64,000 bases of DNA from Aestuariivivens insulae (GTDB lineage Bacteria > Bacteroidota > Bacteroidia > Flavobacteriales > Flavobacteriaceae): positions 1 through 64,000 of the forward strand of contig NZ_JAKMCS010000005.1 in assembly GCF_022662195.1 (NCBI RefSeq), given 5' to 3'. Position numbers and translations under genes: made by a program. Below, piece after piece: positions 9,296-18,812 of this stretch; within the stretch, counting starts at the first letter, position 1, and every line of letters begins with the position of its first letter. A model generated the notes under the pieces. The model was not told the DNA's origin and did not search any database. It saw nothing but the letters and a program-made list of their open reading frames with translations.

Positions 9296-11065
9296 ATGAT
9301 TTATAATAATATGAATAATATGAAAACAGTATTTAAAAAGAAAAACCTTAAGGCTAAAATTAGTCAGGGATATAGAACAATAGGCGTTTTTTTAATGCTT
9401 GCTCTAACACTATTTTCTTGTAGCGATCCTTTAGAAGAAGAGGTATATGATGCCTTTACTGGTGATGGATTTTTTAATAGTGTAACATCGGCCGAACAAG
9501 GCATGTGGGGCATATATGATAAAATAGCGTCTCGCGATTTGTTTGCCGAACGTTTCTTTTTGTTTTTCCAACAAGGCTCAGATCACGCTCGTTATTGGAG
9601 GGTGAATCGAGGTAATGATGATGATTTTTTATGTAATTACCAGATTCAGGAAAACAATAGAGAAATAAATGAAGCATGGAAGGGCTTATATCAGGCGGTT
9701 TATAGAGCAAATTTAGTTATCGATCAAGTGACACTGTTGCGCGATGGTCTTGCAGGTAAATCGAACCTGTCAAAACCAGAAGCAGAAAATTTGGCGGCCT
9801 ATAACAATGTTTTGGGTGATGCCCATTTCTTAAGAGGGTTTGTGTACTTCCAATTAATAAAGAATTGGGGAGGGGTACCTTTAAGATTAAGCTCGAACGT
9901 GTCCTTGTCAAACTTAAAGTCAGAACGAGCACCTTTGGTAGATGTTTACAAACAAATTGAAAAAGATATCTTATATGCTATAAGCCTATTGCCTCCTGCT
10001 TCAGAAACAAGAAGTCCAGGAAGAGTAAGTAAAGGGGCAGCTCAAGGTATGATGTCTAGAGTGTATCTACATTGGGCAGGATTCCCATTAAATGATACAA
10101 GTAAATTTCCAGAGGCTGCAAAACAGGCATTGGCTGTTATGCAAAGTGGTCAGCATCAACTGAACACCAATATTGAAAAATTAACTGTTGGAGCACCTTT
10201 CGATGGCTATTTTCCAGATGTTTTTCACAACTTGGCCAAAAACATATACGAAAGCAAAGAATCGATGTGGGAAATTCATTATTCCTATCCAGGGGATACC
10301 AATGATAATGCCAGTGTTGTAGGGGTATGGCATGGTATAAGGTCCAATACAAGTTCCATTTACAAAAGAGGTGGGCCTAGATGGTATCCATTGCCTAGCT
10401 TTTACCATAGTTTTAAAGAAAACGACTCAATAAGGAGAGATTGGTCTATAGCAAGGTTCGAAATAGATGCAAATGCTAATTTTGTTGAGTTAACGGAAGA
10501 CTCAAGAGCACCTAGGGCTCCTAACTGGGGAGTTGGGAAGTTTAGGAGATATTTAATACCAAACTTATCTCCAGAAAACAATTTTGAATCCATGAATTGG
10601 CCTGTAATACGCTACGCAGATGTTTTATTAATGTTTGCAGAAGGTGTAAATGAGTCGGTTTTAAATGGAGAAACCTTACCTGCAGGAGCAACCATGCAGA
10701 TGGCTTACGATGCGGTAAACCAAGTAAGAAGACGTGCTATGGGTATGTTTTCGCCAAATAGTGAGATAGATTTAGTAGGAGCTGGGGGAGAAGAATTTAG
10801 ACAGCAAATAAGAGATGAAAGAAGCTGGGAATTATGTTTTGAAAGAACACGTAAATCCGATTTAATTAGATGGGGTATTTTGGGAGACGTAATCGCCCAA
10901 ACTTCACTTGCGATGGATGATCTTGGATTTACCCATGAAGAAGCATATTTCCAAGCCGATAACTTTGAGCCAAAACATGTCTTGCTACCTATTCCTTATG
11001 CTGCTGAAATAAGTCAAAACCCAGATGTTTTGAACACAGATCCAACCAATAACGGATATAGATAA
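9296..11065 (+). CDS. SusD-like surface glycan-binding lipoprotein
   Basis: A 589-aa SusD/RagB-family lipoprotein that caps the SusC barrel and binds the polysaccharide at the cell surface. The signal ends in a LFSC lipobox followed by SDPLEEE, an acidic stretch typical of surface-exported lipoproteins. SusD signatures are present: NEAWKGLYQAVYRANLVID, GDAHFLRGFVYFQLIKNWGGVPL, and near the C-terminus RDERSWELCFERTRKSDLIRWG and LLPIPYAAEISQNPDVLN. The start is uncertain: ATG codons at 9296, 9311 and 9320 all precede the signal peptide. It is 3 nt downstream of susC. Confidence 0.93.
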   Translation: MIYNNMNNMKTVFKKKNLKAKISQGYRTIGVFLMLALTLFSCSDPLEEEVYDAFTGDGFFNSVTSAEQGMWGIYDKIASRDLFAERFFLFFQQGSDHARYWRVNRGNDDDFLCNYQIQENNREINEAWKGLYQAVYRANLVIDQVTLLRDGLAGKSNLSKPEAENLAAYNNVLGDAHFLRGFVYFQLIKNWGGVPLRLSSNVSLSNLKSERAPLVDVYKQIEKDILYAISLLPPASETRSPGRVSKGAAQGMMSRVYLHWAGFPLNDTSKFPEAAKQALAVMQSGQHQLNTNIEKLTVGAPFDGYFPDVFHNLAKNIYESKESMWEIHYSYPGDTNDNASVVGVWHGIRSNTSSIYKRGGPRWYPLPSFYHSFKENDSIRRDWSIARFEIDANANFVELTEDSRAPRAPNWGVGKFRRYLIPNLSPENNFESMNWPVIRYADVLLMFAEGVNESVLNGETLPAGATMQMAYDAVNQVRRRAMGMFSPNSEIDLVGAGGEEFRQQIRDERSWELCFERTRKSDLIRWGILGDVIAQTSLAMDDLGFTHEEAYFQADNFEPKHVLLPIPYAAEISQNPDVLNTDPTNNGYR

Positions 11066-11096
11066 TCTTTTTGTTATAAAAAATAAATTAAAAAAT

Positions 11097-12527
11097 ATGA
11101 ATATGAGATTTTTTAAAAATAAAGTACAGGGACTTCTGCAGGTACTATGCACAGCAATATTACTTGTGGTAATGGCATGTACAGATAATAATATAACCTA
11201 CGGCCCTAGTGATGAACCTATTGCTCCTGTAGGATTTAGAAGTGGTAACCCTACAATTATTGAAGGGGAGTCAGTACCTTACGAAATAGAAGTAGGTGCT
11301 TCTAAAGCTGTCTTTAACGACATTAGCTTTGATCTTCAATTGGTCTCCGGCGATGATTCTGAAATTACAATAACTGACGCCGATGGAAATGCAGGCCCTA
11401 ATTTTACGGTTCCCGAAGGATCTGCTACCATAAAGTTATTTGCTAAAGTAGCTGATAATTCCATTTATTCTGGAAACCGATCCTTAGTTTACGAATTGAA
11501 GAATTTAGTTGGAGATGGTGTTTTTCTTGCAGATACCACATATTCTGCATCGAATTCAGAATTAGGTATATCGAGGAGAGTATCACCTGAACTTAGGATT
11601 ACGATTACTGAGGACGACCCAGTGCCTCCATTGGTGAATTTTGTAGAGCTAGAAAGTGAAGTTCTTGAAAATGCAGGTAGCCATGAGGTGGTAATAGCAC
11701 TTACTGAAGCAGTGACTACAGGTCAAACATTAGACATCACATTTACAGGTACGGCTGTAGAAGGTACCAACTATGATGCTGGAGCAACTGGAGGAGTGTT
11801 AACCGTTAATGTGGGTGCTGGCGAGACAGAAGTAATAGTGCCAATAACCCTTATAGACAATGCTGTAATCGAGGGTGACAAAACCATTGTGATGACTATA
11901 GGTAGTGTTAGTCCAGGATTATATCCAGGAGAAAGCTTAACCCATACGGTAACCGTTCTTGAAGATGATTATATAACAGCAGAACTGATTCCTATAGCCG
12001 ATACCCATGTTAAAGGACTTGCTAGTGGTGATTCTGGTTTTACTGATAATTTTGGGGCAGCAGTGTCATTTGACCCAAGCTATAGAGAAACTAACTCTAG
12101 AGATACCCGTAGAGGCTTATTGAAGTTCGATCTTACAGGTATAGATGCTTCTAAGGTGGTAAAAGCTAAATTGGTGCTTACTACAACAAGAGAAGATAAA
12201 TGGGTTCTAGCAGAGGATGTTGTTGGAGGTATAACAACACAGTACATCCATTATATATCGGATGATTCTTGGGGTGAAAGTACAGTGACCGGTGAAACAG
12301 CACCAGAATTTGGTGATATCATTCTGACCTTTACTGGCGATGCGCTAGTAGGGCCCGATAATAGATCTACCCATAATTACGATTTAACTTCTCAATTACA
12401 AATGGTAGAAGCCGATAATACATTGTCTTTAGGTATGACCGTTGTTGAGACAGGAGGTAAGCGTATTTTTTACCAATCTAAGGAAGGTACAGATATTCCT
12501 AAATTAATCATCTCGATGTTAGAATAG
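11097..12527 (+). CDS. Surface glycan-binding lipoprotein: Calx-beta-like plus DNRLRE/CBM96-like domains
   Basis: A 476-aa lipoprotein (signal ending VVMAC) right after SusD, the usual place of an extra surface glycan-binding protein. Residues ~40-180 and ~185-295 look like two Calx-beta-type beta-sandwiches (PTIIEGESVPYEIEV, FTVPEGSATIKLF; EVLENAGSHEVVIAL, DNAVIEGDKTIVMTI, VLEDD). Residues ~300-476 resemble the DNRLRE/CBM96-like jelly roll (PIADTHVKGLASGDSGFTDN, RRGLLKFDLTGIDASKV, YDLTSQLQ, FYQSKEGTDIPKLII). No catalytic residues are apparent. By position it should hold the polysaccharide at the cell surface for SusCD and the lyases. Binding to glycosaminoglycan is inferred from the locus only. 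Confidence 0.75.
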   Translation: MNMRFFKNKVQGLLQVLCTAILLVVMACTDNNITYGPSDEPIAPVGFRSGNPTIIEGESVPYEIEVGASKAVFNDISFDLQLVSGDDSEITITDADGNAGPNFTVPEGSATIKLFAKVADNSIYSGNRSLVYELKNLVGDGVFLADTTYSASNSELGISRRVSPELRITITEDDPVPPLVNFVELESEVLENAGSHEVVIALTEAVTTGQTLDITFTGTAVEGTNYDAGATGGVLTVNVGAGETEVIVPITLIDNAVIEGDKTIVMTIGSVSPGLYPGESLTHTVTVLEDDYITAELIPIADTHVKGLASGDSGFTDNFGAAVSFDPSYRETNSRDTRRGLLKFDLTGIDASKVVKAKLVLTTTREDKWVLAEDVVGGITTQYIHYISDDSWGESTVTGETAPEFGDIILTFTGDALVGPDNRSTHNYDLTSQLQMVEADNTLSLGMTVVETGGKRIFYQSKEGTDIPKLIISMLE

Positions 12528-12549
12528 GTAGTATTTTTTAAAGCATTTA

Positions 12550-12592
12550 TAGCCTGGATAAAGAAAGTATGAATACATCTTTATTCAGGCTA
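12550..12592 (+). terminator. Intercistronic hairpin between glycan-binding protein and PL13
   Basis: A 15-bp near-perfect stem (12550-12564 with 12578-12592, one G-T pair) without a strong T tract. It may be a weak terminator or an mRNA-stabilising element that sets SusCD levels apart from the downstream lyases. Confidence 0.5.
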
Positions 12593-12700
12593 TTATCAAT
12601 CATAAAAGTATTTAGTCGTTTTCAATTTGAAAATAATAGGCTAAAAAATTAATGGCCAACACCCTTACAGCTATTGGTTAATATTAAAATAAATAGAGAA

Positions 12701-13873
12701 ATGAAAAAGAAATTAATTTTTGCAGTATTTACAAGTATCACATTAACTGTATTTTGTTGTAGTAAAGATTCGGATAGTGGCCCCAATGCGACACCAGACC
12801 CTGAACCAGACCCGGATCCGGTGCCAACTTCAGAATATCGTATACCATGTGTTGATCCATTAAAGTCATCATCACCATATAAAATTACTTATGATTATTG
12901 GGCTCAAGGCGATATTATTCCAACCGATAAAATTATTGATTGTCATATGATCCCCATAGGGAGTCCAAATGCTCCGGGTTTTGAAATATGGCGGGATCCA
13001 CAAATGCTATATAACGGCAAACCGAGCTATCGTTTCAAAATGATCGATCAATCTAAAACGCGAGTCGAATTACAAACGTTATTTGTAACCCAGCAAGATC
13101 TTGATGAGGCTGGGCTTACCAATCAAGATATTGAAGACCATGTAGCGACCAAATCCTTATATCATTTTGGTAAAGGAGAAGCTAAAAAAGGAGAGACTTG
13201 GCGGTATGAATATGGACTGTACCTACCGGAAGGCCTTAAGGATATGACTGGTATTATTACCCAATGGCATGGTATGCCAGATAGAACAACGGTAGTTACT
13301 CCTGAAAAAGACACGATATATGTTCCTCACAAAGAGTTTGTTGACGATTACTTGTCTGTAATGTACTTCAACGGGGCCATTGGCTATAATAAAAGTGATG
13401 ATACCGTCAATGGTTATATTCTTGATGCTGGAGGTAATCCGCCAATGGCACTTCGGGTTAAAAATGGTTATCTGTATCTAATCTGTAGGTTAGATCGTGC
13501 ACGTGTTACTAACGACAGGGACGAGCGTATACATATTTATCCTCCTAATAATTTTCCAGAGTCGGCAACAAGTCAAGAGGGTAACAAAACTGTATATGGC
13601 ATTTGGTCTCAGCCATTATCAGAGCTTCCAATCGAACAATGGATAGATATGAAGATTGATGTGAAGTGGTCTAAATTTGCTGAAGACGGTAGTGGCGTAT
13701 TAGATGAAGGATTTGTTAAGTTATATATGAATGATGAGTTAAAGGCAAACTGGACTGGTTATATAGGCAACAATGATGAACATGGTACTTATTTTAAATA
13801 CGGATTGTATGTGCCAGGGCCTAATGGACTGGAAGTTCGGGTAGGCGACTTTAGACAAACCAAAATAGAGTAA
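12701..13873 (+). CDS. Heparin lyase I (PL13), copy 1
   Basis: About 390 aa, the size of Pedobacter heparinase I (384 aa). The start is taken at ATG 12701 (MKKKLIF); a longer frame would need an upstream TTG. The signal runs into FCCSKDSDSG, a likely lipobox with an acidic export signal, then a Pro/Asp-rich linker, suggesting a surface lipoprotein. PL13 hallmarks: NGKPSYRFKM, LYHFGKGEAKKGETWRYEYGL, TQWHGMPDRTTVVTPE with the catalytic His near residue 187, GYLYLICRLDRAR, WIDMKIDVKWSKF, and GTYFKYGLYVPG with the catalytic Tyr near 364. The family cleaves sulfated GlcNS-IdoA2S linkages of heparin by beta-elimination. It is followed by a close paralogue in the susC operon. Confidence 0.9.
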   Translation: MKKKLIFAVFTSITLTVFCCSKDSDSGPNATPDPEPDPDPVPTSEYRIPCVDPLKSSSPYKITYDYWAQGDIIPTDKIIDCHMIPIGSPNAPGFEIWRDPQMLYNGKPSYRFKMIDQSKTRVELQTLFVTQQDLDEAGLTNQDIEDHVATKSLYHFGKGEAKKGETWRYEYGLYLPEGLKDMTGIITQWHGMPDRTTVVTPEKDTIYVPHKEFVDDYLSVMYFNGAIGYNKSDDTVNGYILDAGGNPPMALRVKNGYLYLICRLDRARVTNDRDERIHIYPPNNFPESATSQEGNKTVYGIWSQPLSELPIEQWIDMKIDVKWSKFAEDGSGVLDEGFVKLYMNDELKANWTGYIGNNDEHGTYFKYGLYVPGPNGLEVRVGDFRQTKIE

Positions 13874-13998
13874 CCATAGGGTTTGGTTACTCTGTGAAAT
13901 TGAATACTTTTTAGTGTGTGGAAATGTATTTAAGAAGTTTTCTTTTCTAAATGAATAAATTGGCTAATTACAAGTGGCACTTAACTTAAAATTTAAGT

Positions 13999-15171
13999 AT
14001 GAAAAAGAAATTAATTTTTGCAGTATTTGCAATTATTGCATTAACTGTATTTTGTTGCGGTCAGGAATCTGATATTACACCTAATGGAACACCAAACCCA
14101 GATCCGGACCCAGATCCGATGCCAATTTCAGAATATCGTACGCCATGTGTTGATCCCATAACATCATCGTCACCTTACAAAATAACATACTATTGTAGGG
14201 CTGAAAGAGATATTGCTCCAAGCTCGAAAATTATTGATTGTCACATGATCCCTATTGGGAATCCAAATGTTCCCGGTTTTGAGATATGGCGCGATCCGCA
14301 AATGCTTTATAACAACAAACCGAGCTATCGTTTCAAGATGATGGATCAATCAAAAAAGCGAGTCGAATTACAAGCGTTATTTGTAACTCAGGACGATATT
14401 GATGAGGCCGGGCTTACCGAACAAGAGGTTCAAGACCATTTAGCAACAAAAACCTTGTATCATTTTGGTAAAGGAGAAGCTAAAAAAGGAGAGACCTGGC
14501 GTTATGAGTATGGACTTTATTTACCGGAAGTGCTTAAAGATATGACGGGTATCATTACCCAATGGCATGGTATACCAGATAAAACTACGGTGGTCACACC
14601 CGAAAATGACACCATCTATGTGCCTCACAAGGAATTTGTGGATGATTATTTATCTGTAATGTATTTTACCGATGCCATTGGCTATAAGAAAAGTGATAAT
14701 ATCCCTAATGGCTATATACTTGATGCAGGAGGTAATCCGCCATTGTCACTTCAAGTTAAAAACGGGTATTTGTATCTAATCTGTAGGTTAGATAGAGCTC
14801 GCGTGCATAGTAGCAATAGTGAACGAGTTCATATATACCCTCCTAATAATTTTCCAGAGTCCGCAACAAGTCCAGAAGGTAACAAGACGGTATACGGCAT
14901 TTGGTCCCAGCCATTATCGGAACTTCCAATCGAACAATGGATAGATATGAAAATTGATGTAAAGTGGTCTAAATTTGCCGAAGATGGCGGTGGTGTATTA
15001 GATGAAGGTTTTGTTAAGTTGTATATGAATGGCGAACTTAAAGCCGATTGGACGGGTTACATAGGTAACAATGATGAACATGGGACCTATTTTAAATACG
15101 GATTGTATGTGCCAGGACCAAATGGTTTGGAAGTTCGTGTTGGGGATTTTAGACAAACGAAATTAAATTAA
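13999..15171 (+). CDS. Heparin lyase I (PL13), copy 2
   Basis: A 390-aa paralogue of the preceding gene, so similar, including the opening MKKKLIFAVF and its DNA, that a recent tandem duplication is likely. The lipoprotein signal ends near FCCGQESD, followed by a longer Asp/Pro linker. The catalytic His in QWHGIPDKTT and Tyr in TYFKYGLYVPG are both kept, so it should be active. Differences cluster in the segment before NGYILDAGGNPP and in the substrate-side loop after RLDRAR (HSSNSER against TNDRDER), which could alter preference for sulfation pattern. It ends at a strong terminator (15215-15242). Confidence 0.9.
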   Translation: MKKKLIFAVFAIIALTVFCCGQESDITPNGTPNPDPDPDPMPISEYRTPCVDPITSSSPYKITYYCRAERDIAPSSKIIDCHMIPIGNPNVPGFEIWRDPQMLYNNKPSYRFKMMDQSKKRVELQALFVTQDDIDEAGLTEQEVQDHLATKTLYHFGKGEAKKGETWRYEYGLYLPEVLKDMTGIITQWHGIPDKTTVVTPENDTIYVPHKEFVDDYLSVMYFTDAIGYKKSDNIPNGYILDAGGNPPLSLQVKNGYLYLICRLDRARVHSSNSERVHIYPPNNFPESATSPEGNKTVYGIWSQPLSELPIEQWIDMKIDVKWSKFAEDGGGVLDEGFVKLYMNGELKADWTGYIGNNDEHGTYFKYGLYVPGPNGLEVRVGDFRQTKLN

Positions 15172-15214
15172 GGGCACTCAAGGAACTTTATTGCTTATTT
15201 TAAATTAATAAATG

Positions 15215-15242
15215 GAGCTGTCTAAAGAGGCAGCTCTTTTTT
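15215..15242 (+). terminator. Intrinsic terminator after the PL13 pair
   Basis: GAGCTG and CAGCTC form a stem with an inner CT/AG extension, followed by an uninterrupted T tract (15235-15242). It separates the susC-PL13 unit from the next operon, which has its own promoter. Confidence 0.8.
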
Positions 15243-15261
15243 GTGTCCTTGTTTTTGAAAA

Positions 15262-15328
15262 TGAAACATTTGTCCGGTGCTTATGTAACAATTATTTGGT
15301 TTGTTATTAGTGTGTTACGATAAATTTG
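15262..15328 (+). promoter_or_regulatory. Operator plus -7 box of the CBM-like/sulfatase/PL15 operon
   Basis: The half-sites TGAAACATTT (15262-15271) and TGTAACAATT (15284-15293) have a 22-bp period. Exactly 27 nt later is TAAATTTG (15321-15328), a perfect -7 box. The geometry is the same as at susC. Confidence 0.7.
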
Positions 15329-15411
15329 AAATATGGTAACACTCTAAAACAGTAATACTTTACAAAGAGAACGTTTACAGGATTTTAATGATAACTATAA
15401 AAAATTTAACC

Positions 15412-15900
15412 ATGAAAAAAATCATATTCATTTTAATTTTGACAATAGTGGGAGGAGCAACACAATTAGTAGCACAATCCTATACATTCGACAATAAAAA
15501 AGACCTTAAGCCATGGCGGCATGCCTCTTGTGTTACACCTCGAATAACAGATGGTTCTTTGATGTTAACTATGGATGGTACAGATATAAATCCTAATATT
15601 AGAATATCTAGAATCAATGCAGATGAGGCTAAATATGTTCATATTACATTAAAGAACAATACCAATGCAGTAAACGAGCTGCGTTTCAACTTCACAGATC
15701 CTAGCGACGACACTAAAAATATAAAGATAAATGTGCCCATCACAAATGGTGACGATTCCTTTAAAACCTATACCATTCATGCCGGTAGTAAAGCAGAATG
15801 GAAGGGTGAAGTAACACCAAATTTTCGTTTTACAGATCGGGAAACTAAAATTACCGGAACTATAGAAATTCATGAGATTGTATTTGATGCCAATCCATAA
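15412..15900 (+). CDS. Small secreted beta-sandwich protein, possible glycan-binding module
   Basis: About 162 aa from the ATG at 15412 (MKKIIFI); an upstream in-frame ATG at 15388 is also possible. After a cleavable signal ending in LVAQS, the whole mature protein is one domain of about 140 residues (YTFDNKKDLKPW, GSLMLTMDGTDINPNIRIS, VHITLKNNTNAVNELRFNFTD, EIHEIVFDA). That pattern resembles all-beta carbohydrate-binding modules. The next gene carries the same domain. I recognise no catalytic motif and no named family. Leading an operon under the shared operator with a sulfatase and an exo-lyase, it is a good candidate for a free glycan-binding protein. Confidence 0.55.
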   Translation: MKKIIFILILTIVGGATQLVAQSYTFDNKKDLKPWRHASCVTPRITDGSLMLTMDGTDINPNIRISRINADEAKYVHITLKNNTNAVNELRFNFTDPSDDTKNIKINVPITNGDDSFKTYTIHAGSKAEWKGEVTPNFRFTDRETKITGTIEIHEIVFDANP

Positions 15901-15972
15901 AAAAATAAGAAAGACGCCCAGATTTTCAATAAGAAACCTGCTAATTAATTGTATAATTTAAAAATAACTCTC

Positions 15973-16761
15973 ATGAAAAAAATTACTTTAATTTTAACTT
16001 TATGTTTAATAGCCTCGTTTTTTGCAAATGCTCAAACGTTTGATATGGATTATGTTGATAAAACTGATTTTGATACCGAATGGGACTGGGGAGGTGGAGT
16101 TACGCCTAGTTTTAGTGGAGGAATTCTAACCATGACTGCAGATGGTTCTAAGACAACTCCCAATATACGATATATTGGTCCAGAAACTTCTCCTGGATCT
16201 GGAGTATATTCTGGTTTTGATACCAGTGGTGTAGATAAAATGGATATTACGTTTAAAAACAATAGTAATGCCAAGGAATTTCGTTTTTATTTCCCTAAAG
16301 CTTCAGGTGGTAATTCGTATCATAACATTAAAGATTTACAGACCAATGAAACAGAATTTAAGACCTATACGATCGATTTAAGTGGAGATCCAGAATGGAC
16401 GGGTGTAAAAGATGTTTTAAACTTTCGTTTTCAAGACCGTACGGTTGATCCATTTCCAAATATCACAGGAACTATGGAGATCGACCAAATTGTATTTTAT
16501 AGCACGTTAAGTGTGAAAAATAATTTAGAGCAGTTTAGTTTTAATTTTTACCCCAACCCAGTAGATACAGATTTAAAGTTGTCTTCAGCTCGCCCCATAA
16601 AGCATATAGCAATATATAACATATTAGGTGCCCAAGTACTAGATAAAAGCTTAAGTTTAAATAAGGAAAGTATAGATATCTCAGGATTACGTTCAGGTAT
16701 CTATCTTATGAAAGTGCAAATTGAAGATGCTATAGGAACTTACAAGATAGTAAAGAAATAA
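15973..16761 (+). CDS. Secreted beta-sandwich protein with T9SS C-terminal domain
   Basis: About 262 aa from the ATG at 15973 (MKKITLI); the longer frame needs a TTG start. It has a signal peptide ending FANAQT, then about 155 residues related to the preceding gene (GGGILTMTADGSKTTPNIRY analogue, MDITFKNNSNAKEFRFYFP, FKTYTIDLSGDPEWTG, GTMEIDQIVFYS). A type IX secretion sorting domain follows from about residue 185 (FNFYPNPVDTDLKLSS, IAIYNILGAQVLD, SGIYLMKVQ, YKIVKK). It should therefore be secreted or attached at the surface. No enzyme motif is seen. Binding of the target polysaccharide is inferred from domain shape and location. Confidence 0.6.
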   Translation: MKKITLILTLCLIASFFANAQTFDMDYVDKTDFDTEWDWGGGVTPSFSGGILTMTADGSKTTPNIRYIGPETSPGSGVYSGFDTSGVDKMDITFKNNSNAKEFRFYFPKASGGNSYHNIKDLQTNETEFKTYTIDLSGDPEWTGVKDVLNFRFQDRTVDPFPNITGTMEIDQIVFYSTLSVKNNLEQFSFNFYPNPVDTDLKLSSARPIKHIAIYNILGAQVLDKSLSLNKESIDISGLRSGIYLMKVQIEDAIGTYKIVKK

Positions 16762-16798
16762 TATTAAATTAATTTCATTTATAAAATTAAACAGGACA

Positions 16799-18790
16799 AT
16801 GATGGGTAAATATAGTTTAATGACTCTTTTCATTGTTATGGGATGTTTTTTAGGAGCAAAACCTTTGCCACCCAACCAAGCCAGACCTAATATTTTATGT
16901 TTAGTAATAGAGGATACAAGCCCTCACCAGTTTGGGTGCTACGGGAATACCGATATAAAAACGCCCACTATCGATGCTATGGCAGATATGGGCATTAAGT
17001 ATACCAATGCCCGTTCTAATGCGCCCCATTGTTCTCCTGCACGTTCTACACTTATAACGGGATGCTATGCTACCACTTTTGGTATGGATATCCACCGTCA
17101 AGACTATATAACGCCCGATTCTATTTTTTATCCCCAAGCATTGAGAAAGGCAGGGTATTTCTGTACAAATAACGATAAAACAGATTATAATACTCTAGTG
17201 AACAATAATGCCATGTGGGATGAGTCTGGAAAGAATGCGAGTTATAATAGTCTTAAACGAAAATCAGATCAGCCTTTTTTCGCCGTATTTAATACGACGG
17301 CGACCCATATGGGATTAGTAAGAACCATAACAACCGAAGGTAGACCTGATTTTAAGAATTATGGCATCGATATTAACACCATATTTTTACCGCCACACGT
17401 TCCCGATTTACCAGAGGTAAGATCAGACGAAGCTTACCAATTAAAGGCGTCACAAGAAACAGATGCATGGGTTAAGGCACATCTTGAAGACCTAAAATCT
17501 AAAGGTTTTGATGAGAACACCATTGTCTTCTTTTTTAGCGATCATGGGGGGTGTTTGCCAAGAGGAAAAGGATATCCGTTTGAGAGTGGTTTACGAGTTC
17601 CTTTAGTGGTTTATGTTCCTCCCAAATGGCAGGAAGCGTTTCAATTGGAGAAAGGTATAGTAGAAACCAAAAATGTAAGCTTTGTTGATTTTGCTCCAAC
17701 TTTTCTAAGTATAGCTGGAATCAAACCTCCAGAATATATGCAAGGAAAAGCTTTTTTGGGATCCTATGAAGAGACGCCTAACCCTATCGAGTTTGGGTTT
17801 AGAACCAATCAGGAAAATTATCATTATGACCCGTGTCGTACAGCTTCAGACGGCCATTTTAAATACATACGAAATTATATTCCCCACAAACCTTTTAATT
17901 TAAGAAACCTTTATCAGTGGGGAATGCCGGCCAATATAGCTATAGATGAAATGGTTCTGTCTGGATCATGTAAAAATGAAGATTGGTTAAGGCCGTATCA
18001 GCCCAAGGAATCTGAAATGCTCTTTGATCTTGTTAATGATCCTTGGGAACTTCATAATTTGGCAAATGACCCCAATTATGCCAACAAGTTGCAATTTTTT
18101 AGATCGGAAGTGTCCAGTCATATCAGAACATCCAATGATTTGGGGTTTTTTCCAAGAGAAATGCGGTTAACGAAGGAGCATGGACTCTATCAATGGGTAA
18201 AGGATACCAATTTTCCATTGGAAGACTTGTACAGTGTTGCTGAGTTGGTTGGTCATGCTTCAATTGAAGATATTCCACAATTTTTAAAATTATTAAAAAG
18301 CCCTTATCCAGAAATTCGATATTGGGCCACAATGGGGCTCTGCGAATTAGGGGGTCAAAAGAAACTCACATATCTTCCAACGGAATTAAAAGAAGCGATG
18401 AATGATGAGGTACTTGAAGTGGCCTCCATGGCTGCCGAGGCTGCTTGCTTTGCTGGAGCATTTGATTTGGGCGTCAACAAATTAATCAATTTATTTGAAC
18501 AAAATTTTGCCCCGGCTTATTCTTCATTAGAAACGCTTACTTGGTATCCTGATCAAAAAAAGATGTTGGGCAAATACCTTTCGGTTTTCCAAAAGTTAAA
18601 CTTAAAATATTCAAGAGAAGATGAAGATCGTATGGGACTGGGTATAAAAGTGAGATCCATATTGGTGAATTTAGGAGCTTTAAGCATCAATGAACTTTAT
18701 TTAAATGAAGAAAAGGAAGAAGGTATTATAAAAAATAGAGATGGTAGAAAATTTTTATATCCCAAAAAAATTAATGCAAGAATTAGGTAG
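16799..18790 (+). CDS. S1-family sulfatase with C-terminal HEAT-like region
   Basis: A 663-aa formylglycine sulfatase. The maturation motif CSPARS sits near residue 78 (Cys type). Metal-binding and core motifs include PNILCLVIEDTSPHQFGCYGN, FFFSDHGGCLPRGKGYPFESGLRVPLVVY and FVDFAPTFLSIAGI. The segment CTNNDKTDYNT and the overall look resemble heparan N-sulfatase-type (sulfamidase-like) proteins of Bacteroidota, so N-desulfation is my first guess and 3-O the second. After about residue 460 a helical HEAT/ARM-like region follows (YSVAELVGHASIEDIPQFLK, YPEIRYWATMGLCELG), unlike the other three sulfatases here. A signal peptide is present and the export site is probably the periplasm. It lies between the CBM-like genes and the PL15 gene in one operon. 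Confidence 0.8.
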   Translation: MMGKYSLMTLFIVMGCFLGAKPLPPNQARPNILCLVIEDTSPHQFGCYGNTDIKTPTIDAMADMGIKYTNARSNAPHCSPARSTLITGCYATTFGMDIHRQDYITPDSIFYPQALRKAGYFCTNNDKTDYNTLVNNNAMWDESGKNASYNSLKRKSDQPFFAVFNTTATHMGLVRTITTEGRPDFKNYGIDINTIFLPPHVPDLPEVRSDEAYQLKASQETDAWVKAHLEDLKSKGFDENTIVFFFSDHGGCLPRGKGYPFESGLRVPLVVYVPPKWQEAFQLEKGIVETKNVSFVDFAPTFLSIAGIKPPEYMQGKAFLGSYEETPNPIEFGFRTNQENYHYDPCRTASDGHFKYIRNYIPHKPFNLRNLYQWGMPANIAIDEMVLSGSCKNEDWLRPYQPKESEMLFDLVNDPWELHNLANDPNYANKLQFFRSEVSSHIRTSNDLGFFPREMRLTKEHGLYQWVKDTNFPLEDLYSVAELVGHASIEDIPQFLKLLKSPYPEIRYWATMGLCELGGQKKLTYLPTELKEAMNDEVLEVASMAAEAACFAGAFDLGVNKLINLFEQNFAPAYSSLETLTWYPDQKKMLGKYLSVFQKLNLKYSREDEDRMGLGIKVRSILVNLGALSINELYLNEEKEEGIIKNRDGRKFLYPKKINARIR

Positions 18791-18812
18791 GTGTTGATAT
18801 TTAAAAAATTAT

